Shown: in pieces, positions 1 to 8,385 of the stretch
Position numbering within the stretch: the first letter of the stretch is position 1
Layout: each line of letters opens with the position of its first letter
DNA from: Mageeibacillus sp. UBA5747
Lineage (GTDB): Bacteria; Bacillota; Clostridia; Saccharofermentanales; UBA5734
Assembly (NCBI GenBank): GCA_002419145.1
Contig: DIFN01000029.1
Location: 47,926-111,925, forward strand
DNA length: 64,000 nt
Direction: 5' to 3'
Translations under genes and position numbers: made by a program
The notes under the pieces: generated by a model
What the model was told of the DNA's origin: nothing
Database searches by the model: none
The model's input: the letters and a program-made list of their open reading frames with translations, nothing else

Positions 1-895
1 CCATTACACTACCGACGACAATCTGAGATGTCGAAACGGGGGCTCCCAAGGATGTCGCTACCAGAAGAGACGCAGCCGCTGCCAGCTGGGCATTGAAGCC
101 ATTGAGCGGACGAACCTGGAAGATGCCCCGGCTCAGCGTCCGGATAATCGGCCAGCTGCCAAACAAGGTGCCTAAGAAGATGGCAAGCCCGACCCAGCTT
201 AGATACCAGCCCACGGACGCCTGTCCTGAATGTCCGGAGGCCAGACCTGCCAAAACCAGAATCCCGGCAATTTTCTGGGCATCATTGCTGCCATGGCTGA
301 AGGAGAGGAGCACCATCAGAGGCAACTGAGCCCGGTTGAGCCAGCGATTGAGCGAATAGCGAGCCCTGGCCAGGACATATTTGCTGGATTTCTCGAGAAT
401 GAAAGCCGCCAGAAATCCGATCAGTGGCGAAATCAGGAGAGCAATGAATATCCCTCTGATCCCATGGGTCTGTAGCTGGCTGCTGGTTGCTGGTTGCTGC
501 CATTGGATGCTATCCCAGCCTGCCCACACCAGGCCCGAACCGACACACCCACCAACCAGGGCATGTGTGGAGCTGGAGGGCAGGCCCAGACGCCAGGTCA
601 GAAAATTCCAGAGGACAGCCCCCAGCACTGCCGCTGAGAGAATCGGCAAGAGCTGGCCATCTGCTGGAGAGACCCGAATCAGGCTGGAGAAGGTCCGTGA
701 CACAGCCTGTCCGCCCAGATTTGCTCCAGCCAAGCTGGCTATCGCTGACAGACCAACCGCCAGACGGGGCGAAGCTGCCCGGCTGGCGATCACCGGCGAT
801 ACAACAGCCCCAGCGTCGTGCAGGCCATTGGTCAAGGCAAAAACCAGACAGGCAACCCAGACAAAACCCAGAAAAATCTGGTCCGCCACCATCAT
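1..895 (-). CDS. PiT-family inorganic phosphate permease, 3' end cut by window edge
   Basis: This frame is open from ATG at 895 to the window edge (298 codons), with no stop visible. The product is a polytopic membrane protein carrying the two inverted PiT signature repeats: NGLHDAGAVVSP near residue 21 and SFSHGSNDAQKIAG in the second half. The visible part ends in GAPVSTSQIVVGSVM, also typical of PiT carriers. Family members import phosphate (or metal phosphate) in symport with H+ or Na+. No in-frame start exists between 895 and the stop at 938-940; the ribosome site is weak (AAGGA about 30 bases upstream). It begins 42 bases after the ABC permease gene and probably ends that transcript. 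The missing C-terminus prevents a check for fused domains. Confidence 0.85.
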   Translation of the reverse strand, partial: MMVADQIFLGFVWVACLVFALTNGLHDAGAVVSPVIASRAASPRLAVGLSAIASLAGANLGGQAVSRTFSSLIRVSPADGQLLPILSAAVLGAVLWNFLTWRLGLPSSSTHALVGGCVGSGLVWAGWDSIQWQQPATSSQLQTHGIRGIFIALLISPLIGFLAAFILEKSSKYVLARARYSLNRWLNRAQLPLMVLLSFSHGSNDAQKIAGILVLAGLASGHSGQASVGWYLSWVGLAIFLGTLFGSWPIIRTLSRGIFQVRPLNGFNAQLAAAASLLVATSLGAPVSTSQIVVGSVM

Positions 896-937
896 GAGGC
901 TGGCTGGCTTATGGCTGCCATCGCCAAAATCCTTTGC

Positions 938-1930
938 TCAGCGTGAGCCTTTGTCGTACGGAATGCCCTCGGCTTTCGGCGCCCGTGACTTGCCGGACGT
1001 GAAAACCAGGACGATCATCGTGACAATGTAGGGCAGCATCTGGTAGATGTACTGTGAGTATTTGATGCCAGAAAAAGTAGGCAAAAACGGAATGCTGCCA
1101 CTGTAAGAGCCGATCACCCGGAACAAGGCGAAAAACAGGGCTGCACCAAAAATTCGCACCGGATTCCAGTTGCCAAATATCATCACAGCCAGGGCAAAAA
1201 AGCCATACCCAGCGACCGTCGATTGGAAGCCGGACCCCGCTGCAATCGTGAAAGCCAGGCCGCCGATGCCGGCCAGGAAGCCAGAGATGGCGACCCCGAT
1301 GTAGCGCAGCCGGTAGACATTGATCCCGACCGAATCAGCCGCATGAGGATGTTCACCGCAAGCTCTCAGACGCAAACCAAAACGTGTCTTGTAGATGACG
1401 AAGACCGTCAAAGCCAGAATCAACAGGGCAATGGGCGTGGTCAGGTACGAACTCTTGAAAAGCAGCGCGTCCCAAAAACCGGGGTCGGAGCTCGGGGCAA
1501 GGCCAAGGGTCTCGCGAGTGATCTTGATCCAGGTCGGGATGTTGATCGTGGTCTGGCCCTGGCCCTGGATGGCCCAGGTCAGGACTATCGCAAATGCGGG
1601 TGCAAAAAGGTTGAGTGCAGTACCACCGATGGTCTGGTCGGCTTTCAGGCTGACCGAGGCGACAGCCAGCAAGAGTGAGAAAACCATGCCTGCCACAGCC
1701 CCGATGGCCATGGCCCCCAGCATCGCCAGCTGAGGATGTCCCGGACCCCAGCCGCCCTTGTCGGCCGATCGCAGGAACAAACTGCTGAACAGGGCCCCGA
1801 TGATCATGATGCCCTCGAGGGCAATGTTGATCGTGCCACTGCGCTCACTGAACATGCCGCCCAGGGCGACCAGCAACAGGGGGATCGCAAAAATGATGGT
1901 TGCACCGATGATGTCAGCCAGGATAATCAT
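938..1930 (-). CDS. ABC transporter permease, nucleoside/BMP type (second permease)
   Basis: A 330-residue, very hydrophobic protein of the BPD_transp_2 (LivH-like) permease family, close in layout to NupQ of the Bacillus nupNOPQ guanosine importer. It has about nine membrane segments, and the conserved core NIALEGIMIIGA near residue 35 matches this family. It would form a heterodimeric channel with the preceding permease in the cell membrane. ATG at 1930 follows AGGAGGT and overlaps the upstream stop by four bases (ATGA), so translation is likely coupled. Length is normal for the family (about 310-330). The nucleoside substrate is inferred from the family and the BMP-type lipoprotein, not shown. 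Confidence 0.88.
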   Translation of the reverse strand: MIILADIIGATIIFAIPLLLVALGGMFSERSGTINIALEGIMIIGALFSSLFLRSADKGGWGPGHPQLAMLGAMAIGAVAGMVFSLLLAVASVSLKADQTIGGTALNLFAPAFAIVLTWAIQGQGQTTINIPTWIKITRETLGLAPSSDPGFWDALLFKSSYLTTPIALLILALTVFVIYKTRFGLRLRACGEHPHAADSVGINVYRLRYIGVAISGFLAGIGGLAFTIAAGSGFQSTVAGYGFFALAVMIFGNWNPVRIFGAALFFALFRVIGSYSGSIPFLPTFSGIKYSQYIYQMLPYIVTMIVLVFTSGKSRAPKAEGIPYDKGSR

Positions 1931-3057
1931 GCGGCTACCTCCTCTTCACTGGCTGCCTTCGCTTCCACCCGCGCCAGCTTGTTCAGCTGCTTGCGGATGA
2001 TCCCTTTAAGCAACAGGGAAAAGGCGCTCAGGTAGATGATCACGGAAATGATGATGTCGATGATTTCCTTGGCGTACTCCGGCTGCATCGCCTCACCACC
2101 GACCTGGATATACGAAATGAACAGGGCGCTGAAAATGATGCCCAGGGGATTGGAAGTCGCCAGCAAGGCGACTGGGATACCGTTGAAGCCCATGGCGGGG
2201 AGGATTTTCTCGATGGTGTACTGCGCCGTCCCGCTCAGGTAATAGATCCCGCCGCCCAATCCGGCAAACGATCCGGCAATGATCATCGACAGGACGATGT
2301 TGCGTCGGGCATTGATACCAGCGTAGATGCTGGCATTGCGGTTGTAGCCACAGGCTTTGAGTTCATAACCGAAAGTCGTCCGGTTGAGTACAAAATAGGC
2401 GATCACAGCGACGATAACGGCGATGAAAAAGGAGATATTGATGTACGACGAACCGAAAATCTGGTCCAACCCCCATTTGGGGATGAGGGCCGTGGGGTTG
2501 GCTGCTGCCATATTAGCCGTACGGTCCGGATTGGATGCGCCATAGAAATCGGCCAGGGCTCTGGGGATATTGGCCAGGAGGACATTGACTGCAAACAAGC
2601 CGATCCAGTTGAACATGATCGATGTGATGACCTCGTTGACATTGAAGAAGGCTTTGAACAAGCCCGGCATGGCCCCCCAGATGGCCCCACCCACCATGGC
2701 AGCGAGCAAGGCAGCCCACCACGGAAATTGCCAGATGATGCCCGTATAGAGGGCAAAGAAGGTGCCTAGCATGTATTGGCCTGAGGCGCCGATATTGAAC
2801 AGGCCGGTCTTGAAGGCAAAGCCAACAGCAAGACCGGTCATGATCAAGGGTGCAGCCTGGTAGAGGACCTTGGAAAATTTGCCAGCTGAACTGACCCCTG
2901 CAAACAAGATCTGTCCGAAACCATAGATAGATTTCTCAGGATTGAACACAATCAGCAGGATCAGGCCAAAGATCAGACCAATTCCAATGGCCGCAATCGA
3001 GGCCACCAAGCTATCAAAACCGGGCTTCTGGATGAGTTTCCTGATTCTGGCCATCAT
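1927..3057 (-). CDS. ABC transporter permease, nucleoside/BMP type (first permease)
   Basis: A 376-residue permease of the same superfamily as the next gene, comparable to NupP/YufP. It has an N-terminal membrane segment near residues 18-40 and then a core of about eight more, with the family motif NIGASGQYMLGT near residue 91 and FNVNEVITSIMFNWI further on. It is longer than its partner, as is usual for the first permease of these systems. ATG at 3057 overlaps the ATPase stop by four bases, and its own stop overlaps the next ATG. The lysine/glutamate-rich tail after the last helix (ending KAASEEEVAA) is cytoplasmic by prediction. Confidence 0.88.
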   Translation of the reverse strand: MMARIRKLIQKPGFDSLVASIAAIGIGLIFGLILLIVFNPEKSIYGFGQILFAGVSSAGKFSKVLYQAAPLIMTGLAVGFAFKTGLFNIGASGQYMLGTFFALYTGIIWQFPWWAALLAAMVGGAIWGAMPGLFKAFFNVNEVITSIMFNWIGLFAVNVLLANIPRALADFYGASNPDRTANMAAANPTALIPKWGLDQIFGSSYINISFFIAVIVAVIAYFVLNRTTFGYELKACGYNRNASIYAGINARRNIVLSMIIAGSFAGLGGGIYYLSGTAQYTIEKILPAMGFNGIPVALLATSNPLGIIFSALFISYIQVGGEAMQPEYAKEIIDIIISVIIYLSAFSLLLKGIIRKQLNKLARVEAKAASEEEVAA

Positions 3058-4637
3058 GAAAGCTGTCCTTTCCGGGAGGTTGCTGCTTTTCCCTGGTTTT
3101 CTGACGCGTCCGCTCGCTGGCTGCGCCGGGCACCAGCCATATATAGGCCCAATTGTTCGACTGTTGTTTCCCGCGGGGCAAACTCACCGACAATTTCGCC
3201 CTCATACAGGACCAGAATCCGGTCGGACACATTCATGACCTCATCAAGTTCCAGCGAAACTAGAAGAACGGCCTTGCCGGCATCGCGCTGGGCTACCAGC
3301 TGGGCATGGATGTATTCGATCGCCCCAACATCCAGGCCACGTGTCGGCTGGATTGCTACCAGCAGCTCAGGATTTTTGTCAATTTCTCTGGCTATGATCG
3401 CTTTTTGCTGATTGCCGCCTGACATGCTGCGGACGATCGTTTGAGGTCCTTGTCCAGCCCGGATGTCATACTGTTTGATCAGCGCATCTGCGTAGGCCAG
3501 GACCTGATCTTGCCTGATGACGCCATTGTGCTGGAAAGCAGGCTCCCAGTATCGCTGCAGGACCAGATTGTCCGCCAGATTGTAATCGAGAATCAGGCCA
3601 TATTTGTGGCGATCTTCCGGGATATGGCTGATGCCGAGCCGCGAACGCTGGCGAATGCTGGCCCGGGTAATCTCATAACCTCGGAGCCGGACTGACCCTG
3701 AGGTAATCTTCTCGATGCCAGTCAGGGCATAGACCAGTTCACTCTGACCATTGCCTTCGATCCCCGCCAGACAGACAATTTCACCAGCTCGGACTTGGAA
3801 GGACACCCCTTTGATGGCATTATTTTTGTGCAATTTGGACGGGACAACGAGGTTTTCAACTTCAAGTACCACCGCACCCGGTTTGAGATTCCCTTTTTCG
3901 ACCTTGAACTGGATCGGTCGGCCCACCATCATGCGGGAGAGTTCTTCAACGGTCGTATCCTTGATGTCGACGGTACCCATGCACTTGCCCTTGCGCAAAA
4001 CCGTGCAGCGGTCCGAAACCTCCATGATCTCATTAAGCTTGTGACTGATGAAAAGGATCGATTTCCCTTCAGCCTTGAGGCCGCGGATGATCGCCATCAG
4101 CTCTTTGATCTCTTGAGGTGTCAGGACGGCTGTCGGCTCATCGAAGATCAGAATCTCATTATCACGATAGAGCATCTTGAGAATTTCCACGCGTTGCTGC
4201 ATCCCGACTGTTATGTCCTCGATCCGGGCATCCGGTTCGACACTGAGGCCATATTTCTGGCTCAGTTCGAGGACGCGCTGGCGAGCTTCCTGATATTTAA
4301 GCACGCCGAGACGAGCAGGTTCGACGCCCAGGAAAATATTTTCGAGCACGGTGAAGACTTCGACCAATTTAAAATGTTGATGAACCATGCCGATCTGCAG
4401 ATCGTTGGCATCGTTAGGATTGTGGATCTGGACGACCTGGCCATTCTTCCTGATGACACCGCTGTCTGGCTGGTAAAGGCCAAACAGGATGCTCATCAAG
4501 GTGCTTTTCCCTGCTCCGTTTTCACCGAGCAGGGCATGGACTTCACCGCGCCGCAACTGCAAAGTCACATGATCGTTGGCCAGGACACCGGGGAATTCTT
4601 TGGTGATGTTTTCCATTTCAATGATGTAGTCGCTCAT
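3054..4637 (-). CDS. ABC transporter ATP-binding protein with two nucleotide-binding domains (nucleoside/sugar importer)
   Basis: A 527-residue tandem ATPase of the RbsA/NupO type. Domain 1 has Walker A GENGAGKST, a variant signature VGMQQRVEIL and Walker B LIFDEPTAVLT. Domain 2 has a degenerate Walker A GIEGNGQSE lacking the lysine, signature MSGGNQQKA and VAIQPTRGLD in place of Walker B. This asymmetry is normal for the class, in which only one site hydrolyses ATP. I place the start at ATG 4637, giving MSDYIIEMENITKEFPG, because GAGGTGA lies at ideal distance there. The alternative ATG at 4676 sits inside a perfect hairpin and would add 13 unlikely residues. It energises the two permeases encoded downstream. 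Confidence 0.92.
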   Translation of the reverse strand: MSDYIIEMENITKEFPGVLANDHVTLQLRRGEVHALLGENGAGKSTLMSILFGLYQPDSGVIRKNGQVVQIHNPNDANDLQIGMVHQHFKLVEVFTVLENIFLGVEPARLGVLKYQEARQRVLELSQKYGLSVEPDARIEDITVGMQQRVEILKMLYRDNEILIFDEPTAVLTPQEIKELMAIIRGLKAEGKSILFISHKLNEIMEVSDRCTVLRKGKCMGTVDIKDTTVEELSRMMVGRPIQFKVEKGNLKPGAVVLEVENLVVPSKLHKNNAIKGVSFQVRAGEIVCLAGIEGNGQSELVYALTGIEKITSGSVRLRGYEITRASIRQRSRLGISHIPEDRHKYGLILDYNLADNLVLQRYWEPAFQHNGVIRQDQVLAYADALIKQYDIRAGQGPQTIVRSMSGGNQQKAIIAREIDKNPELLVAIQPTRGLDVGAIEYIHAQLVAQRDAGKAVLLVSLELDEVMNVSDRILVLYEGEIVGEFAPRETTVEQLGLYMAGARRSQRADASENQGKAATSRKGQLS

Positions 4638-4660
4638 GGTCACCTCAGATGTTCCTTGTG

Positions 4661-4691
4661 CGAAAAGGCTAGACACTGTCTAGCCTTTTCG
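4661..4691 (-). repeat. Perfect 15-bp inverted repeat between lipoprotein and ATPase genes
   Basis: CGAAAAGGCTAGACA and its exact reverse complement are separated by one base; in RNA the loop would be a few bases. There is no T-run after it on the minus strand, so it does not look like a full terminator. It sits between the binding-protein gene and the ATPase gene. Hairpins there commonly protect or partially terminate the binding-protein mRNA so that the lipoprotein is made in excess; that role is inferred here. Confidence 0.75.
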
Positions 4692-4716
4692 TTTCTGGAG
4701 CCAATAGACGATACGG

Positions 4717-5805
4717 TCAGCCCTGATAGTCGACTGTAACGACGCTGACTGCGGGAGGCGTATCGATGATATTCGACACCGTCAGGGCGCCGGATTGCAT
4801 GTCCGCAAAGAGTGTGTTGTATTCATCGACCGTGAATTTGACAAGACGCCAGCTATCGGCTGCGGTGGGCAAGCCAATGCAGTTTTCCGCCGCACCGAGA
4901 ACAGCTGTTTTGCCAGCATGCTCGGCATCCCATGTGCCTTTGTTGGCATAGAGGGAGCCCAGGGCGAGCTTGACTGACTCGGTCAGGTCCTTCATGGCCG
5001 AAGTGATGATGGTCGGGGATTCGGCAGACTGGTCAACGTCGACGCCGATGACCTTGCCACCAGCAGCGTCAGCTGCAGCGGTAGCACTCAGATAGATGCC
5101 GCCGCCACAGGCAAAGACGACCTCTGTGCCTTCGGTATACCAGCCGGACATTTTTGTCTTGATGTCATCATTAGGCGCGAACACGCCGGAATACCAGTAT
5201 TTGATTTCAACTGAGCCAGGTGCCAGGCCAAGTTTCTGGGCAGCAGCATCCGCACCCTGGACATAGCCGTAACCATAGCGCACAACGGCTGGAACAGCCA
5301 TGCCACCGAGGAAGCCGAGTTTGGTGTAGCCATCCATGACGGCGGCATATCCGGCCAGATAACCTGCCTGCTCCTCACGATAGAGGATGTTGTGCACGTT
5401 GGGTGATGTTTTATAGGTGGAGTAGTCAGGGGTGTGGGGCTCGCCGTCAAGAAGCAGGAAGTTGACCTTGGGGAACTGGTCCTGGACCTCATAGATGGCT
5501 TCTTCAAAAAGATACCCCGGACAGACGACGACCTTGGCGCCCTTGTCGATGGCGGTCTTGATCGTCTCGACGCGTGCAGCGGTGGAGTCCTCGCTGGGTC
5601 GGTAATAGGCATAGGTGATTTTGTTGGCCTCGGCGTACTCCTTGACGCCGTTCCAGGCACCTTCGTTGAAGGACTTGTCATCGATGTTGCCAACGTCCGT
5701 GACGAGGGCAATCTCATAGGAGTCTTTGGGTTTACAGGCAGACAGCAACGCAGTGGTGGACAGGATCAGGGACAGGACAAGAACCAGAGCCCAGAACTTT
5801 CTCAT
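4717..5805 (-). CDS. BMP-family substrate-binding lipoprotein (nucleoside-type importer)
   Basis: A 362-residue exported lipoprotein: a basic start (MRK), a hydrophobic stretch and lipobox LLSAC with Cys24 as the acylated residue. The mature part starts KPKDSYEIALVTDVGNIDDKSFNEGAWNG, the hallmark of the BMP/PnrA/Med family that binds purine nucleosides; residues of the DVGNIDDKSFN loop line the ligand pocket in known members. ATG 5805 follows GGAGGAT at good distance. It heads the operon with the ATPase and two permeases. Specificity for guanosine, inosine or another ligand cannot be read from the sequence. Confidence 0.92.
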   Translation of the reverse strand: MRKFWALVLVLSLILSTTALLSACKPKDSYEIALVTDVGNIDDKSFNEGAWNGVKEYAEANKITYAYYRPSEDSTAARVETIKTAIDKGAKVVVCPGYLFEEAIYEVQDQFPKVNFLLLDGEPHTPDYSTYKTSPNVHNILYREEQAGYLAGYAAVMDGYTKLGFLGGMAVPAVVRYGYGYVQGADAAAQKLGLAPGSVEIKYWYSGVFAPNDDIKTKMSGWYTEGTEVVFACGGGIYLSATAAADAAGGKVIGVDVDQSAESPTIITSAMKDLTESVKLALGSLYANKGTWDAEHAGKTAVLGAAENCIGLPTAADSWRLVKFTVDEYNTLFADMQSGALTVSNIIDTPPAVSVVTVDYQG

Positions 5806-6138
5806 GTTGTAATCCTCCGAAAAATGCTGTTATTCTGATGTGCGGGGGGTCATAACCCTCCCTAATATTTTAGCATATCTTTTGGAAAGAAACGTGCAAG
5901 TCTTTTAGTGATCCTGTCCAATTTTCAGATCAGTCCGGAATCAGGCCGACCCCAACGTCTGTGTGCACAATCAGGTGGTAAAATCCGCGGCTCGAGCGCT
6001 GTGTGTTGCTTTCCATCTGGGTCACCTGACCTGTGCAACATTTGTCAGTTCTAACCACTTTTCGAATATAAACAGTTGGCTTGCCGATCAAGGAAAAGAG
6101 TATACTGGAATCAGGAATAAAGGAGAGGAGTGCAGGAA
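5806..6138. other. Intergenic region between divergent genes
   Basis: This 333-base stretch separates the ABC lipoprotein gene (leftward) from a small hypothetical gene (rightward). It holds a leftward promoter candidate at 5867-5899 and a weak rightward one: TATACT at 6101-6106 with TTGGCT 19 bases upstream. A short G/C-rich hairpin around 5845-5863 would lie in the leftward leader. I saw no conserved riboswitch core, in particular none of the purine riboswitch type. Confidence 0.5.
5867..5899 (-). promoter_or_regulatory. Probable sigma-A promoter of the nucleoside ABC operon
   Basis: Read leftward, TTGCAC (5894-5899) is followed after 16 bases by TATGCT (5872-5877). The overlapping TGCTAAAAT also fits an extended -10. 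The same TATGCTAAAAT string occurs before the gene starting at 29555. The lipoprotein start lies about 60 bases downstream. Confidence 0.45.
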
Positions 6139-6489
6139 ATGCAAGCGATCACTCTTTTCAACGGACACGTCGGCAAAGCCGACTACACACTAGATGCCCG
6201 GATCGAAGATGGTTCCTTACAGATCATCGGTCATGACCAGGGAGCAGACATCATTAAGCTCTATGGGTCTCCTGAGCATGAGTTTTCATATACGTTCACT
6301 CCTGAGCGGACTCGATTCCTGCATTACCGGTTACGTCAGGATTACCTGTCAGATGATGACTTGCTCACATTGGTCCGGAAATTATTCGGGGGCCCGGATG
6401 GCGAAAAAAAGCTGCGGCAGTACTGCCGCAGCCATAACATCCCATTTGAATTCCATGATTCTGTTGAATCGATCGACCAGATTTTTTAA
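6139..6489 (+). CDS. Small hypothetical protein, 116 aa
   Basis: I do not recognise a named family. The 116-residue product begins MQAITLFNGHVGKADYTLDA and has no signal peptide or membrane segment; it looks like a small soluble protein with a beta-rich first half and a helical, charged second half (LVRKLFGGPDGEKKLRQYC). ATG 6139 sits eight bases after AGGAGAGGAG, so it is preferred to the in-frame GTG at 6130. It stands alone, divergent from the ABC operon and convergent with the patatin gene. Codons for KKLRQYCRS double as a perfect palindrome that looks like a terminator for the opposing strand. Confidence 0.75.
   Translation: MQAITLFNGHVGKADYTLDARIEDGSLQIIGHDQGADIIKLYGSPEHEFSYTFTPERTRFLHYRLRQDYLSDDDLLTLVRKLFGGPDGEKKLRQYCRSHNIPFEFHDSVESIDQIF
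6404..6432 (-). terminator. Intrinsic terminator for the leftward patatin transcript, inside an opposing gene
   Basis: A perfect 22-base palindrome at 6411-6432 (arms GCTGCGGCAGT and ACTGCCGCAGC) is followed, read leftward, by seven T residues (6404-6410). That is the form of a rho-independent terminator for leftward transcription. It lies about 290 bases past the patatin stop, within the rightward coding sequence. Confidence 0.6.
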
Positions 6490-6720
6490 CGCTCAGGATT
6501 CCTCAGTCGGTACTTCAGGATGATCCGCAGAAATTTCAGAAACAGGCTCTGAATGGGGCACTGGTTTAAGGAAGTCTGTTACCAAGGCCAGCACCTCGAT
6601 TGTCTCGCCAGGATATTCCGATATCCCGCAAGACAAGTTCGGCGTTGTGCTGTTATTTTGCTATGTCAATTGGGATGATGACTTGGATTCTGTTTCCAGC
6701 GGCTGTCATTCCGAACCTGA
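6490..6720. other. Spacer between convergent genes, no clear gene
   Basis: One leftward frame stays open for about 55 codons and ends at 6493 with a Pro/Glu/Ser-rich tail (KPVPHSEPVSEISADHPEV). It lacks a start codon with a ribosome site, so I treat it as a possible remnant rather than a gene. No terminator hairpin was found in the spacer itself. Confidence 0.4.
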
Positions 6721-7890
6721 CTAGAGCGGCTCCAACCGCTGCAATGCTTTGGCTGTCCAGTTCAGATTTGGGAAGAGCTTGAGCGGGATTTTGAGCGGGT
6801 TTTTGCTCAGTTCCAGACTGGCAGTCAGTTCGGCTAGAAATTCCAGACGCATGGCCGGCTGCATCCTCAGTACATGGAGCGTACCCCCGGCCACCGCTCT
6901 GATTTTGGACTCCACTTGTAGCTCCTGGCGTTTCTGCTCGTATTGCTGGCGTGCTGCCCGATGAAGAGAACGGACCTGAGCCAGGAAATCATCGGCAGTA
7001 TAAACGCAGCTGCGATCCAGCTCAAACGCCAGCGCTGCCTGTTCAAAGCCACTGAGCAAGTCCGGACCGTATTCACGTAGCAGCCGGGCATGGTCATCTG
7101 ATGCAAAGGTGTAATAATCTCCATTGAGCCGGTCAAACGCCTTCATGGCATCCAGATAACCCAGCGCCTGGTTGCGGCGGATCAGGGCTGGATCCAGATC
7201 CAGAAGGCTGCCGAGGCTTTGGGAATCATGGATCAGAGTCAGCTGGGTGTTGTCATCCACCGGCCTGCGCACAGGCACACGTGGCTCAAGGTCAATTGCC
7301 ACAAGGTGGCGGAGTCCCTGGCGGCGCAACATCGAGACCGGGAGATTCTCAGCAAAGCCACCATCCAGGTAGCGTTTGCCATCAATCTGTACCGGCTGCA
7401 AGCCCGGCAGATGGGCACTGGCCAGGATGAAATCAATCAGCTGGCCGGCTGGGATGTCTTCGATCCAGCGCGGCTCAGCTTTCAGGTCATTGAGTTGGAT
7501 GGTCATCAGGCCAAAGCGGACCGGATGGGACCGGATGGCAGTTTCGTCAATGTAGTCCAGAAGCAGCTCGCGCAGCGGGCCAGTGTTGATCCCACCCTGA
7601 GCCAGGATCTCTTTGGCCAGGATGTCCGAGTTTTTTAAAGCAAACAGATCACTCGATTTCAGTTCAAGCGGTGAAGAAAAGGCCAGACACTGCTCATAGG
7701 TTAGATTCTGCCACAGCTCGACCGCCCGCTCATAGCTGCAGCTGAGCATCAGCGCACCATTGATCGCGCCGATGGATGTACCCGTGATGGCCGCAAACTC
7801 GATGCCGAGTTCCAGGAAGGCCCTCCAGGCACCGATTTCAAAGGCACCGCGCGTGCCACCTCCACCCAGAGCCAGACCTAATTTTGCCAT
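6721..7890 (-). CDS. Patatin-like phospholipase (RssA/YchK type)
   Basis: A 389-residue protein with the full patatin signature near its N-terminus: oxyanion-hole motif GGGGTRG (residues 9-15), nucleophile elbow GTSIG with Ser39, and the catalytic aspartate in LDGGFAEN (Asp176). Members are Ser-Asp dyad lipid acyl hydrolases; bacterial cytosolic forms have few known substrates. The region after residue 290 is helical and charged (about 100 residues) and not part of the core. There is no signal peptide, so it is probably cytosolic or membrane-associated. ATG 7890 follows AGGAGGT. The gene overlaps the upstream small membrane protein gene by 13 bases, implying coupled expression. Confidence 0.9.
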   Translation of the reverse strand: MAKLGLALGGGGTRGAFEIGAWRAFLELGIEFAAITGTSIGAINGALMLSCSYERAVELWQNLTYEQCLAFSSPLELKSSDLFALKNSDILAKEILAQGGINTGPLRELLLDYIDETAIRSHPVRFGLMTIQLNDLKAEPRWIEDIPAGQLIDFILASAHLPGLQPVQIDGKRYLDGGFAENLPVSMLRRQGLRHLVAIDLEPRVPVRRPVDDNTQLTLIHDSQSLGSLLDLDPALIRRNQALGYLDAMKAFDRLNGDYYTFASDDHARLLREYGPDLLSGFEQAALAFELDRSCVYTADDFLAQVRSLHRAARQQYEQKRQELQVESKIRAVAGGTLHVLRMQPAMRLEFLAELTASLELSKNPLKIPLKLFPNLNWTAKALQRLEPL

Positions 7891-8207
7891 ACAGACCTCC
7901 TGTAGAGAAGCGATGCCACGGCATAGAAAAAGATCCCGAAGGTGTAGAACAACCCTCCGGCAAACAGGAAATGCAGCAGCCCGGCGGGGACTATGGCAAG
8001 CATCGGTTGGATGGCAATGCCCAGGATGGCCAGGAACGAGCCACAGATGGCAAAACTGACTGTTGCAAGGACGTCGCGCCGCCGTGCGGCATCCACAGCC
8101 AGGATCACCCGTGCGGCGACGCTAAGCAACGAACCGCTCCCGCAGGGGATGCTGTTGAACAGTTTTTCAGCAAATGTATCAAAGCGAATGGGACGTGTTT
8201 GGTCCAT
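7878..8207 (-). CDS. Small integral membrane protein of unknown function
   Basis: A 109-residue product with a polar N-terminus (MDQTRPIRFDTFAEKLFN) and two or three hydrophobic helices over residues 27-100. No family recognised. I choose ATG 8207, which follows a purine-rich GAGAGCGAG; an open frame extends to 8285 but the added residues look non-coding. Its end overlaps the patatin start by 13 bases, so it is likely translated with that lipase and may anchor or accompany it at the membrane; that partnership is inference from context only. Confidence 0.6.
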   Translation of the reverse strand: MDQTRPIRFDTFAEKLFNSIPCGSGSLLSVAARVILAVDAARRRDVLATVSFAICGSFLAILGIAIQPMLAIVPAGLLHFLFAGGLFYTFGIFFYAVASLLYRRSVWQN

Positions 8208-8385
8208 GATTCTCGCTCTCTGGTTCTGTGGGATCGTTCGGGACCAGCTCAGGAAAACCCGGCGAGTTCCAGTACAATTATACACCAGACAGGCGGCAAA
8301 GACTTTAAAACTGAATTATAATGGAAGGCATACCGGCCGCAAGGAACAAACCTTGAATCTTATGCCTGCAGAAATGAGGTCCGTG

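Noticed and set aside
381..1031. A 216-codon rightward frame at the left edge
   Set aside because: The opposite strand encodes a recognisable PiT permease across this stretch; the rightward translation is Pro/Arg-rich shadow sequence.
3795..4739. A 314-codon open frame opposite the ABC ATPase and lipoprotein genes
   Set aside because: It mirrors strongly conserved ATPase motifs on the other strand, has no ribosome site and its translation is not protein-like; it is a shadow of the real gene.
5806..5960. A purine riboswitch before the nucleoside importer
   Set aside because: The conserved three-way junction core could not be found in the leader; only a short G/C hairpin is present.
6490..6720. 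A leftward small gene of about 55 codons ending at 6493
   Set aside because: No start codon with a ribosome site; at most a gene remnant.
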